In this document: positions 1 through 8,684 of the stretch, piece after piece
Position numbering within the stretch: the stretch's first letter is position 1
Layout: each line of letters begins with the position of its first letter
Source of the DNA: Pseudomonadales bacterium
GTDB lineage: Bacteria > Pseudomonadota > Gammaproteobacteria > Pseudomonadales > Azotimanducaceae
NCBI GenBank assembly: GCA_041395945.1
Contig: JAWKZN010000003.1
Location: 62,001 to 126,000 of the forward strand
DNA: 64,000 nucleotides
Reading direction: 5' to 3'
Notes under the pieces: generated by a model
Databases searched by the model: none
Told to the model about the DNA's origin: nothing
What the model saw: only the letters and a program-made list of their open reading frames with translations
Program-made: the position numbers and the translations under genes

Positions 1-448
1 GCTGCTGGATGTGAGCGTCGAATCCCGCGGCGCGGGCTGGGAGATATTTCTGTCCTGGTCCTGCGTGGAAGCCGTGAGCAAAACGGCCAGCGACGTCAAT
101 CTGTTCTGCGATGCCGCAGCGCTGCTGGCACCTGCAACGGTCGACGCACCGCTGATGACCATGGGCAGTGACGCAGCCGGTGTGGACGGCTGGCTGTGGG
201 CGGCGGATCGCGAGGGCTGTCTGCGTATTCAGGCCATGGGACTCGGCACGGTGGAGCGGACTCCGCCGCCACCCGATGTCCGGGTGAGTGCGGCCTGGAT
301 CGATCAGCGCTGGGGTGTGAAATTCGAGCTGCCGGACTGGGCCTCCTTAAGTCAGCGGAGACAGATCGGCTTCGCGGTATGGCAGGGGGCTTCGGCAGAG
401 CGTGCCGGCTTGAAATCCGTGTCGCCAGCCTGGATACCGATTCCGTGA
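1..448 (+). CDS. Heme b-binding gamma subunit of a type II DMSO-reductase-family enzyme (EbdC/DdhC-like), 5' partial
   Basis: The frame is open from base 2, so the start lies upstream of the window. The C-terminal part carries the family signature FAVWQGASAERAGLKSVSPA, which resembles gamma subunits of ethylbenzene dehydrogenase, dimethylsulfide dehydrogenase and selenate reductase. In that family a Met and a Lys bind heme b in a periplasmic beta-sandwich; the Lys of GLKSVS and a Met in PLMTMG are candidates here. The gene overlaps the following chaperone gene by 4 bases. Gamma subunit followed by chaperone is the order I recall for ebdABCD; clr, ser and ddh operons have the chaperone before gamma. 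An O2-independent hydroxylase of hydrocarbon or steroid side chains is therefore favoured, but the catalytic subunit lies outside the window. Confidence 0.72.
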   Translation, partial: LLDVSVESRGAGWEIFLSWSCVEAVSKTASDVNLFCDAAALLAPATVDAPLMTMGSDAAGVDGWLWAADREGCLRIQAMGLGTVERTPPPPDVRVSAAWIDQRWGVKFELPDWASLSQRRQIGFAVWQGASAERAGLKSVSPAWIPIP

Positions 449-921
449 CACTGCGTCTGTGGGCACGGGTGTGGAGCCCGGTGATTCCCACCGAGCTCAC
501 CCACGATGCCTGGCGAAAGCTGGCGCTGCCTGGCGAGCCCGATGTGCTGGAGCCGGCCTTCAACAGCGCCTTCCACCATGGCGCGCCCACACCGACGGTA
601 TCGCTGCTGCTCCACCACAGCCTGAACCTGGCTGGTGACGGCACCCGGGAAGAATGGATGCGGGTCATGGCCTGGCTCGGCCTGCAATACGGTGACGTCC
701 GGCTGCCACCGGATCATCTGGCCGTGGCCTGCGAGGTGATGTCGGTAGCGGTAGAGCGCTCGGAGGATCTGATCTGCTCCGGGCTCGCGGAGCGTTATCT
801 GCTCCCCTGGTGCCAGGTCGCCGTGGAGCGGCTCGATACCGCGGGGAACGGTCTGGTCGAATTGCCGCGACGCTTTGCCCAGGCGCTCGATCACATCACG
901 GCGGATGTTGCATCGCCATAG
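445..921 (+). CDS. TorD/NarJ-type molybdoenzyme assembly chaperone (EbdD-like)
   Basis: This is a 158-residue, mainly helical protein of the TorD/DmsD/NarJ chaperone type, which helps insert the molybdenum cofactor into the catalytic subunit before Tat export. I chose the GTG at 445 because it overlaps the upstream stop as GTGA, the usual sign of translational coupling; longer versions of the frame run inside the preceding gene. Tryptophan- and leucine-rich helices and the segment YLLPWCQVAVERL (in these chaperones a 'P-W' segment sits in a late helix) support the family, though overall similarity is judged only by eye. Its position directly after the gamma subunit strengthens the call. Confidence 0.65.
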   Translation: MTLRLWARVWSPVIPTELTHDAWRKLALPGEPDVLEPAFNSAFHHGAPTPTVSLLLHHSLNLAGDGTREEWMRVMAWLGLQYGDVRLPPDHLAVACEVMSVAVERSEDLICSGLAERYLLPWCQVAVERLDTAGNGLVELPRRFAQALDHITADVASP

Positions 922-1043
922 CCGGCTGACCCGTTGCGTTTGCCTATGCCCCGGGGTTATTTGCTTGTAGCCAATCAGCCTTTCCGTCATTCCCGGGCAA
1001 TGGTTACCTTGGCCACACTGTAAAACCGGGGCTCGCACCCACA

Positions 1044-2885
1044 GTGTCCATAGCCGTTCTGAAGAAATCTCCATTGCCCGGCGGCGCGCCGCAGGGGCTC
1101 GACGAGCGCCTGGTGGCCGATCTCAACGGTCTGGCCGGTAAGCTCGACCAGCAGCAGCTGTGGTGGGCCAGTGGCTATCTGGCTGGTGTTGCGGCGGCGG
1201 CGCCCGTGGCGGCCGGTCAGGTCGCGGCTGCTTCCCAGGCGAGTCCTGCCCCCGTCTGGACCCTGTTCTACGCCACGGAAACGGGCAACAGCCGCAGCAT
1301 TGCCGGCGAACTGCTGGGCCAGATTCAGGCGCTGGGCGTAGAAGCCCGGGCGGTGGATCTGGCTGACTTTCGCCCCGCCCAGTTGAAGAAGGAATCCCAT
1401 GCGCTGTTCGTGGTGGCCACCCACGGCCTCGGCGAACCACCGGAGGGCACCGAAGCGTTTTTCGAATTCGTGCTCGGCGATCGCGCGCCGCGGCTGGAGC
1501 ATCTGTCCTATTCGGTGCTGGCTCTGGGTGACAGCAGCTACGAGGATTTCTGCACGGCCGGCCGTCAGCTCGACGACCGTCTGCAGGCCCTGGGGGCAAG
1601 CCGGCTGGCGCCGCGGGTCGAATGCGACGTCGATTTCGAGTCACTGAGCGAAGCCTGGCAGCGGCAGATGCTCGCCCATATAGAGACGCAGCTGGAGACG
1701 CAGCGCGCCGGAGTCGCTGCCCCCGAGGAAGCCATCGGCACAGTCGCCCCGCGTCTGGTGCCCATCAATCGGCGCCAGCACAGCCGCAAGGATCCGTTTC
1801 ACGCCCCGGTGCTGGAGAACCAGCCAATTACCGGCCGTGGCTCCAGCAAGGACGTACGCCACCTGGTGCTGAGCCTGGAAGGCAGCGGTCTGAGCTACCT
1901 GCCCGGCGACGCCCTCGGGGTGTGGCCCACCAACCCGCCGCAACTCGTCAGCCAGTTCCTCGATCTGCTGAATCTGCACGGCGACACCGAGGTGCGCATC
2001 GATGACGAAGCAACCACCCTGGAAAGTGCCCTGGCCCATCGACTGGAGCTGACCCTGCTGGGTCGCAGCTTCGTGCAGGGCTATGCGGACAGGTTCGACA
2101 TCGCGCCGCTGAAAAACCTGCTCAGCGCCGAGGATCGCACCGCGTTCAACGACTACCTGGCGGATCGCCAGATCATCGACGTACTCACCGATCATCCGCA
2201 GGCCATGTCGGCCCAGGAACTCACGGATACCCTCAAGCGTCTGACCCCGCGACTGTATTCCATTTCTTCGAGCCTCGAAGCCAATCCGGACGAAGTGCAT
2301 GTGACCATTGGCGTGGTTCGCTACACGGCGTTCGAACGCGAGCATCTGGGCAGTACCTCCAACTATCTGGCCGAGCCTGGCGAAACGGTACCGGTCTACA
2401 TCGCAGCCAATCCACGCTTCCGGTTACCGGAAGACGCCGCCGCACCGGTGGTGATGATCGGCGCCGGCACCGGTGTGGCCCCGTTCCGGGCCTTTCTGGA
2501 GGAGCGCGAAGCCACTGGCGCCGATGGCGACAACTGGCTGTTCTTCGGCGACCGCAATTTCAACTGCGACTTCCTCTATCAGCTCGAGTGGGCTCGATTC
2601 CGCAGAGAGGGTGTGCTCACGCGCCACGACGTGGCGTTTTCCCGCGACCAGCAGGCCAAAGTCTATGTGCAGGATCGTATCCGCGAGCGCGGCGCCGATC
2701 TGTTCGACTGGCTGGAGCGCGGCGCCCATCTGTACCTGTGCGGCGACGCCAACCACATGGCACCCGACGTGCACGAAGCGCTGCTGGATGTGATCGGGCA
2801 GGGCCTCGGCCGCGACCGCGAGGCCGCCGAGGAATACCTGCGCAAACTTAAGGACGACCACCGCTACCAGCGCGACGTCTACTGA
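1044..2885 (+). CDS. cysJ: Sulfite reductase (NADPH) flavoprotein, alpha subunit
   Basis: This 613-residue diflavin reductase carries electrons from NADPH through FAD and FMN to the CysI hemoprotein for assimilatory sulfite reduction. A short N-terminal extension is followed by a flavodoxin domain beginning at FYATETGNSRS (about residue 73), an FAD domain with RLYSISSS, and an NADP-binding module with GAGTGVAPFRAFLEER. The C-terminus ends in an aromatic residue (RDVY), as in this family. Length and domain order match CysJ. GTG at 1044 is the first start after the preceding stop and has only a weak ribosome binding site. One base separates its stop from cysI, so the two form an operon. Confidence 0.93.
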   Translation: MSIAVLKKSPLPGGAPQGLDERLVADLNGLAGKLDQQQLWWASGYLAGVAAAAPVAAGQVAAASQASPAPVWTLFYATETGNSRSIAGELLGQIQALGVEARAVDLADFRPAQLKKESHALFVVATHGLGEPPEGTEAFFEFVLGDRAPRLEHLSYSVLALGDSSYEDFCTAGRQLDDRLQALGASRLAPRVECDVDFESLSEAWQRQMLAHIETQLETQRAGVAAPEEAIGTVAPRLVPINRRQHSRKDPFHAPVLENQPITGRGSSKDVRHLVLSLEGSGLSYLPGDALGVWPTNPPQLVSQFLDLLNLHGDTEVRIDDEATTLESALAHRLELTLLGRSFVQGYADRFDIAPLKNLLSAEDRTAFNDYLADRQIIDVLTDHPQAMSAQELTDTLKRLTPRLYSISSSLEANPDEVHVTIGVVRYTAFEREHLGSTSNYLAEPGETVPVYIAANPRFRLPEDAAAPVVMIGAGTGVAPFRAFLEEREATGADGDNWLFFGDRNFNCDFLYQLEWARFRREGVLTRHDVAFSRDQQAKVYVQDRIRERGADLFDWLERGAHLYLCGDANHMAPDVHEALLDVIGQGLGRDREAAEEYLRKLKDDHRYQRDVY

Positions 2886-2886
2886 A

Positions 2887-4566
2887 GTGAGCAGCGGCCC
2901 GCAGTCCACCGACGTCTCCCACGTGGAGGTGGTGAAGCGCAACAGCAACTACCTGCGCGGCACCATCGCCGAAAGTCTGGCGGACCCCCTCACCGGGTCG
3001 ATTCCGGAGGACGACGCCACGCTGACCAAGTTCCACGGCACCTATCTGCAGGATGATCGCGACGTACGCGCGGAGCGTACCCGACAGAAGCTGGAGCCCG
3101 CCTATGGCTTCATGGTGCGCGCGCGCATTCCCGGCGGCGTGCTGAGCACCGGGCAATGGCTGCAGCTCGACGCCCTGGCCCGCGACCATGCCAATGGCGC
3201 GATCCGCGCAACCACCCGGCAGACGTTTCAGTTTCATGGCGTGCTGAAGCGCGACATGAAGGCAACCATGCAACGCATCGACGCAATGATGTTGACCACC
3301 CTCGCCGCCTGCGGCGACGTCAATCGCAATGTCATGTGCACGCCCCTGGCGGAAGCGAGCCCTGTGCATGCCGCCGCCCTGAATACCGCCGAGAGGCTGT
3401 CGAAGCACCTGCTGCCGCAGACCGGCGCCTACCACGAGATCTGGCTGGACGGCAGACGCGTGAGCCCTGCCGTAGACGAGGAGCCGGTCTACGGGCCCGC
3501 CTATCTGCCACGCAAATTCAAGATCGCCGTGGCCATTCCACCGTGGAACGACGTCGATGTGTTCGCCCATGATGTCGGCTTCATCGCAATCGAACACGCT
3601 GGTCGGCTGACCGGCTTCAACGTCGCCGCCGGCGGCGGCATGGGTGCCAGCCACGGCGAACCTGCCACCTACCCCCGGCTGGCGACGCTGCTGGGTTCAT
3701 GCACCGTCGAGCAGGCCGTTACCGTGGCCGAGCAGATCATGTGTGTGCAGCGCGACTACGGCGATCGCCGTGACCGCAAACACGCACGCCTGAAGTACAC
3801 CATCGACGATCATGGCCTGGACTGGTTCAAGGCGGAGCTGCAATCGCGCCTGGATTTCACGCTCGGCCCGGTGCTGCCGTACAAGTTCCACCACAACGGC
3901 GACCGCTTCGGCTGGCAGCAGGACCCGGAAGGCCGCTGGCACCTGACTCTGTTCATTCCCAGCGGACGCATCATCGATCACCCTGATCGACAACTGCTCA
4001 CCGGCATGCGTGAGCTGGCCCGGGTGCACCGCGGCGAATTCCGTTTCACGCCGAACCAGAATCTGATCATTGCCGGTGTCGCCGAAGCGGACAGGGCCGC
4101 CATCGAAGCGCTTGCGCAACGCCATGGCCTGGACGCCGGCGCAGATCTGCGACAGTTCCAGCGCGACGCCATGGCTTGCGTGGCCCTGCCCACCTGCGGG
4201 CTGGCCATGGCAGAAGCTGAACGCTACCTGCCCGACTTTCTGAGCCGGGTCGGCGAACTGCTGGAACGTTACGGCCTGGCGGACGAACCGCTGAACATAC
4301 GCATCACCGGCTGCCCGAACGGCTGTGCCCGCCCCTACGTGGCTGAAATTGCCCTGGTGGGGAAAGCGCCCGGCCGCTACAACCTGATGCTCGGCGGCAA
4401 CCGGGTGGGCGATCGGCTCAACGTGCTGTACCGCGAGAATCTCAGCGAGACCCGGATTCTGGACGTGCTGGACGGGATGTTCAGCCGCTTCGCCCAACAC
4501 CGCCAGGCTGGCGAAGGTTTCGGCGACTACGTTGTCCGCGCCGAGCTGGCGCACAGCGCAGTATGA
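2887..4566 (+). CDS. cysI: Sulfite reductase hemoprotein, beta subunit
   Basis: This 559-residue siroheme and [4Fe-4S] protein reduces sulfite to sulfide with six electrons supplied by CysJ. The four cluster cysteines are visible as C431 and C437 (ACVALPTCG) and C476 and C480 (TGCPNGCARPY), with the last one bridging siroheme in known enzymes. Arginine- and lysine-rich substrate-site segments are present in the N-terminal half (RATTRQTFQFHG). It starts with GTG one base after cysJ. No cysH, cysG or ferredoxin-type alternative is adjacent. Confidence 0.93.
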   Translation: MSSGPQSTDVSHVEVVKRNSNYLRGTIAESLADPLTGSIPEDDATLTKFHGTYLQDDRDVRAERTRQKLEPAYGFMVRARIPGGVLSTGQWLQLDALARDHANGAIRATTRQTFQFHGVLKRDMKATMQRIDAMMLTTLAACGDVNRNVMCTPLAEASPVHAAALNTAERLSKHLLPQTGAYHEIWLDGRRVSPAVDEEPVYGPAYLPRKFKIAVAIPPWNDVDVFAHDVGFIAIEHAGRLTGFNVAAGGGMGASHGEPATYPRLATLLGSCTVEQAVTVAEQIMCVQRDYGDRRDRKHARLKYTIDDHGLDWFKAELQSRLDFTLGPVLPYKFHHNGDRFGWQQDPEGRWHLTLFIPSGRIIDHPDRQLLTGMRELARVHRGEFRFTPNQNLIIAGVAEADRAAIEALAQRHGLDAGADLRQFQRDAMACVALPTCGLAMAEAERYLPDFLSRVGELLERYGLADEPLNIRITGCPNGCARPYVAEIALVGKAPGRYNLMLGGNRVGDRLNVLYRENLSETRILDVLDGMFSRFAQHRQAGEGFGDYVVRAELAHSAV

Positions 4567-4605
4567 AGCCCGGCGCTGCAGCGTAACTTCCCTCAGGGAA
4601 CCCGG

Positions 4606-5622
4606 TCATGACGGTGCCAGGTTAGCGGACCAGGCCAGTTCCAGCATCGGACCGAACAGCGCAAGCAGGAAAAAACCATTCGCCACGACGAGATTGAGGA
4701 TGCCGCTTTCCTCATCAGAGCGCACTGTACAGGCCACTCCGATCAGCCAGGGCACGACCCAGAACCAGCTTGTCCCCTGCTCCAGGGCGAACACGCCCGC
4801 ACCGCAACCCGAGACGATGAACAGGGGATAAATGAGAATGCCCATGGCCATGGTGAAGAGCGACAGGGTGGTATAGCTGAGGAAACCGAGCAGGGCCTCC
4901 CCCAGACGGCGCAACCAGCTCCGCAACTTTCCACCAGGATGCGCAGGCAGCAGCGTCACCAGAGCGATCAGCGCAACAAAGCAGGCCATAACGACACCGC
5001 TGAACCAGGCCCATACCGGAAGCAGGGAACCGCTTCCAGGCGCAGCGTCTGTTCCAGCATCCGTGGCCAGCGAGGCCTGCGCGGCCACCGCCGCGCTGTG
5101 GGCCAGGGCAAGCTGCTCTTCGGTGATCAGGCCCATTATCAGCCGGTTGGGACCAGTGATGAATACCCGCCGGGCGGGTACCGAATGGGGATAGGCGTAG
5201 GTCAGCCGTGTGGTGTTGCCCAGATCTTCGGTCTGGGATGGCTCGCCGTAGCGGGTGACGATCTGGCGTGCCAGGGTGCGGCTGGTGCCGACCACGTTGT
5301 CCTGCGTAAGCAGCAACTGGCTCAGCCCCCGGGCCGCCGGAATGAACTGGATCAGCTGACGGTAGCTGTTGGCATGGACGCGCTCCCAGGCTTCCTGCTC
5401 GGGTTCGGTGCCCGCGATCTCGACGAAATCATGCTCGCGGGCCCATGCACGCGCGTCGGCCGCCGACATGCTCAGGCTGAACTCCGGGAACTGATAGACG
5501 GGAAAGGCAGCCGGGCTGGCCGCAGACGCCGCTGGAGCATTCATCGACCCCATCAGCACGGCAACGAGAAGAGCCGCAGTTGACCTGGCCGTCGCAACCC
5601 ACTCCATGGGTCGATTGTTCAC
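4606..5622 (-). CDS. Exported membrane protein of unknown function
   Basis: This 338-residue protein has an N-terminal signal-like segment (STAALLVAVLMGSMNAPAASA), a soluble domain of about 150 residues, and then four or so hydrophobic helices from about residue 200. The C-terminal helices contain VWAWFSGVVMACFVALIAL and SLFTMAMGILIYPLFIVSG. I do not recognise the family. It stands alone, convergent with cysI and divergent from the efflux pair. The soluble domain would face the periplasm if the first segment is cleaved. Confidence 0.6.
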   Translation of the reverse strand: MNNRPMEWVATARSTAALLVAVLMGSMNAPAASAASPAAFPVYQFPEFSLSMSAADARAWAREHDFVEIAGTEPEQEAWERVHANSYRQLIQFIPAARGLSQLLLTQDNVVGTSRTLARQIVTRYGEPSQTEDLGNTTRLTYAYPHSVPARRVFITGPNRLIMGLITEEQLALAHSAAVAAQASLATDAGTDAAPGSGSLLPVWAWFSGVVMACFVALIALVTLLPAHPGGKLRSWLRRLGEALLGFLSYTTLSLFTMAMGILIYPLFIVSGCGAGVFALEQGTSWFWVVPWLIGVACTVRSDEESGILNLVVANGFFLLALFGPMLELAWSANLAPS

Positions 5623-5873
5623 GGTGGCTCGGGGCTGTCAAGCTGGCAGTCAGTTCAACGCTAATACGGGAGATTCGCCAGGCCGCTTCGCCATTGCGAA
5701 TGGATATCAGAGATCGTCTGCAGAATTTCCATGGCGGAACCGACAGTGGCCGGCATGGCAGGAATCCCGGGTCTCTGACACAAATGCGGATGAGCACGCA
5801 GGAATTTGAGAGTCTGCGTTCCGGCCTACCTCGTGCCCGTGACTGCGCGTATTATCCTGAACGGAGGTAGTGT

Positions 5874-7046
5874 ATGTCGCCGGCCGAGAATCTCGTCGAT
5901 CCCAAGGGTGAGCGCGCCCGGCCAACGAATACCTCAGATCCGACCACGGGCACCGACCCCGTACACAGACGCCGGATCAGTGCATCCAACCTGTTCGTCG
6001 CGGTGATCACGGGTGCTGCGGTCATCTGGGGCGCCTGGTGGTTCTACGACCGCATCCACAACGTCTACATTCTCGATGCACGCATTTCCTCGGACATGCT
6101 GCTGCTCTCCAGTCGTGTACCCGGCTGGGTCGTCGAGATACCGGTCAGCGAGGCCGACCAGGTGGAACGGGGTGGGCTCCTGCTTCGTATCGATGACCGC
6201 AGCGCCAGTGCCCATCTGCGGGAACTCGAAAGCGGGGTTGCGGTGCTGGATGCATCGATCGATGCGATACGCGCGCGAATCGTACTCGTCGGTCTCCGCA
6301 GCGACAGCAGCATCGACGCGGCGTCTGCAAGGTATGAGGCGGCACTGTCGGAACAAATGGCGGCAAGGGGTGACCTCGAGATCGCGTCTGCCGAGTGGCA
6401 GCGCGCAGGACCGCTGCGCGAACGGAATCTGATTTCTCAGCAGGAATTCGAAGCGGATCGCAATGCGTTTCGAAATGCCGAACAGCAGGCACGCAGATAT
6501 GATGCACAGGTTGCGAACGCAGCAGCGCAGCTGGCCGAGGCGAAGTCCGGGCGCGAAGAGATCAATGTGCTCAACGCCGATCTCGCACGTCTGCTCAACG
6601 AGCGCGAGCAGGCCCTGCGCAAGCTCGAACAGGCACAGGCCGAACTCGACTATCACGTGATTTCGAGCCCTTCGAAGGGTGTGATCGACGAACTGTTCGT
6701 TGATCCCGGCGAGTATGTGGCACAGGGTCAGCGCGTACTGATGATGCACGATCCGAGCCGGATCTGGGTAAAGGCCAATGTCAAAGAGACCGATCTGCGC
6801 TACATCGAACTTGGCAGCGAGGTCAGGATCGTTGTGGACGCCTACCCTGATGAAACACACCACGGTGTGGTGAGCAGAATTGGCGGTGCCGCAACGAGCC
6901 AGTTTGCGCTGATGCCGAATCCGAATCCGAGCGGAAACTTCACCAAGAGCACCCAGAGAGTCGAGATTCAGATTGATCTGAAAGAGTCCGATCCAAAGCT
7001 GAAACCCGGTCTGATGGTGGAAGTGAAGATCCCGCGGGCAGCATGA
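5874..7046 (+). CDS. HlyD/EmrA-family periplasmic adaptor of a multidrug efflux system
   Basis: This 390-residue adaptor has one N-terminal membrane anchor (VAVITGAAVIWGAWWFYDRI), a biotinyl-lipoyl-like half-motif (RVPGWVVEIPVSEADQVERG), a long alpha-helical hairpin between residues of about 95 and 255, the second lipoyl half (YHVISSPSKGVIDELFVDPG) and a beta-barrel domain ending in GLMVEVKI. That order is diagnostic of EmrA-like membrane fusion proteins, which link an inner-membrane pump to an outer-membrane channel. The start is supported by GGAGG about nine bases upstream. Its stop overlaps the transporter start as ATGA. Confidence 0.88.
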   Translation: MSPAENLVDPKGERARPTNTSDPTTGTDPVHRRRISASNLFVAVITGAAVIWGAWWFYDRIHNVYILDARISSDMLLLSSRVPGWVVEIPVSEADQVERGGLLLRIDDRSASAHLRELESGVAVLDASIDAIRARIVLVGLRSDSSIDAASARYEAALSEQMAARGDLEIASAEWQRAGPLRERNLISQQEFEADRNAFRNAEQQARRYDAQVANAAAQLAEAKSGREEINVLNADLARLLNEREQALRKLEQAQAELDYHVISSPSKGVIDELFVDPGEYVAQGQRVLMMHDPSRIWVKANVKETDLRYIELGSEVRIVVDAYPDETHHGVVSRIGGAATSQFALMPNPNPSGNFTKSTQRVEIQIDLKESDPKLKPGLMVEVKIPRAA

Positions 7047-8659
7047 GCGACCATCAGCGACCTGTACGTCTACCGGACGGCGTGCAGGCCAGTCCCGGAT
7101 TCGTGACTCTCTACAGGCAGTATGGCAGCAACTACCGCTGGTGGGCTTCGCTGGTCGGCATGATCGGCTCCTTCGCTACTCTGCTCACTTCTACCATCGT
7201 GAACATCGCCATTCCGGACATCATGGGCGCGCTGGGTATGACCCTCGAAGAAGCGCAATGGCTGGCGACCTCGTTTCTCGCCGCCGGTACTGTGACGATG
7301 CTCATGACCGCGTGGTTCATACGTGCCTACGGCATTGCTGCCACCTACGTTGGTGCGATGGTGGTCTTCCTTGCCGCCTCCGCCATGGGCGCGATTGCGG
7401 AAAGCATGGAAATCCTTCTGATCGCGCGCGTCATCCAGGGTGCAGCAGCCGGGCTTTCCATGCCGATATCGATGGTGGTAACCGCACAGGTGTTTCCGAT
7501 CCAGCAGCGCGGTTTTGCCATGGGGATCATGGGGGTGGGCACAATCCTTGCGCCGGCGCTCGGTCCGACGCTCGGTGGCTACCTGGTTGATCACCTCTCC
7601 TGGCGCTGGGTGTTTCTGGCCGCAGTACCGTTCGTGGTCTTAAGCCTGCCCCTGGCGCGCATGTTTTTTCCTGCCCGCGAAACAACAGGTGCTCGCCCGG
7701 ACTTCGACTGGCTCGGCGCACTGCTGTGCGCCGTGTTCATTCCCGCATTCCTCATCGGCCTCACCGAGGTTCAGAAAGAAGGCTGGTACGATCGATTTGC
7801 GCTTTCGAGCTTCGCGCTGGGATTCTCCAGCCTCGCAGCGTGGATCCTCTGGGAAGCCCGTACAGCAGAGCCCCTGGTGGAACTGCGGCTGTTCCTCAAT
7901 GCGCGATTCGTGGCTGCCGCACTTGTTACCTTCACCGTCGGTATCGGACTGTACGGTTCCACCTATGTACTGCCGCTGTTTCTGCAGCAGGTCTCCCAGC
8001 TCATTGCCACCGATGCTGGCGTGCTGATGGCGCCCGCCGGCCTGGTAATGGCTGCGCTGTTCCCGCTGGCAGGCCGACTGGCGGATGCGTTTTCACATCG
8101 GGCCATGATCCTCATCGGACTCGTGCTCTTCGCGGTGTCTAATCTGCCGATGATGTCCGCGGACAACTACACACCGGCGGTCACCATGCTGCTGTGGTAT
8201 TCGCTCGGCAGAGTGGGGCTCGCCTGCATCTTTCCGAGCCTGAACGCCGCCGCAATCAATCCGCTGCCGCTGGAGCTGATTCCCCATGGATCCGGCGCGA
8301 TCAACTTCCTGCGCCAGCTCGGCGGGGCGTTTGGCATCAGCTTCATTTCGCTGACCATGCAGTCGCAGAGCGCGGCACATCTCAACGAACTGAACAGCAC
8401 CCAGAGCTGGGATAACTCAACGACGATGGAATTGATGCGGCTCGGAATGCAGGATCTGCGCGCTCTGGGCATCGACGGCTACCAGGGATTCGAGGCGTCT
8501 TTCGGTTTCGTCGTGAACGCGGTGCAGTTTCAGAGCAGTGTGCTGACCTATCGGGACGCCTTCGTGTTCGTCACTGCAGTCACCATGATTACTCTGATTC
8601 CTGGGCTGTTCATAGCCGGGCGCCGCAAACAGCTTGCCATCGTGTCCCCGGCGCGATAG
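7043..8659 (+). CDS. DHA2-family (EmrB-like) 14-helix MFS efflux transporter
   Basis: This 538-residue major facilitator protein has the 14-helix pattern of drug:H+ antiporter family 2. Characteristic segments are VNIAIPDIMGALGMTLEEAQW near the first helix and the motif C region GVGTILAPALGPTLGGYLVD. It is translationally coupled to the adaptor gene by a 4-base overlap, forming an emrAB-type pair. No outer-membrane partner is adjacent. The substrate cannot be read from the sequence. Confidence 0.9.
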   Translation: MSDHQRPVRLPDGVQASPGFVTLYRQYGSNYRWWASLVGMIGSFATLLTSTIVNIAIPDIMGALGMTLEEAQWLATSFLAAGTVTMLMTAWFIRAYGIAATYVGAMVVFLAASAMGAIAESMEILLIARVIQGAAAGLSMPISMVVTAQVFPIQQRGFAMGIMGVGTILAPALGPTLGGYLVDHLSWRWVFLAAVPFVVLSLPLARMFFPARETTGARPDFDWLGALLCAVFIPAFLIGLTEVQKEGWYDRFALSSFALGFSSLAAWILWEARTAEPLVELRLFLNARFVAAALVTFTVGIGLYGSTYVLPLFLQQVSQLIATDAGVLMAPAGLVMAALFPLAGRLADAFSHRAMILIGLVLFAVSNLPMMSADNYTPAVTMLLWYSLGRVGLACIFPSLNAAAINPLPLELIPHGSGAINFLRQLGGAFGISFISLTMQSQSAAHLNELNSTQSWDNSTTMELMRLGMQDLRALGIDGYQGFEASFGFVVNAVQFQSSVLTYRDAFVFVTAVTMITLIPGLFIAGRRKQLAIVSPAR

Positions 8660-8684
8660 CCGGTTCGATCACGTCCCGGGGTCA

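Noticed and set aside
196..444. N-terminal extension of the TorD-like chaperone
   Set aside because: The longer frame lies inside the gamma subunit gene and shows no family resemblance; the GTG at 445 overlaps the upstream stop in the usual coupled manner.
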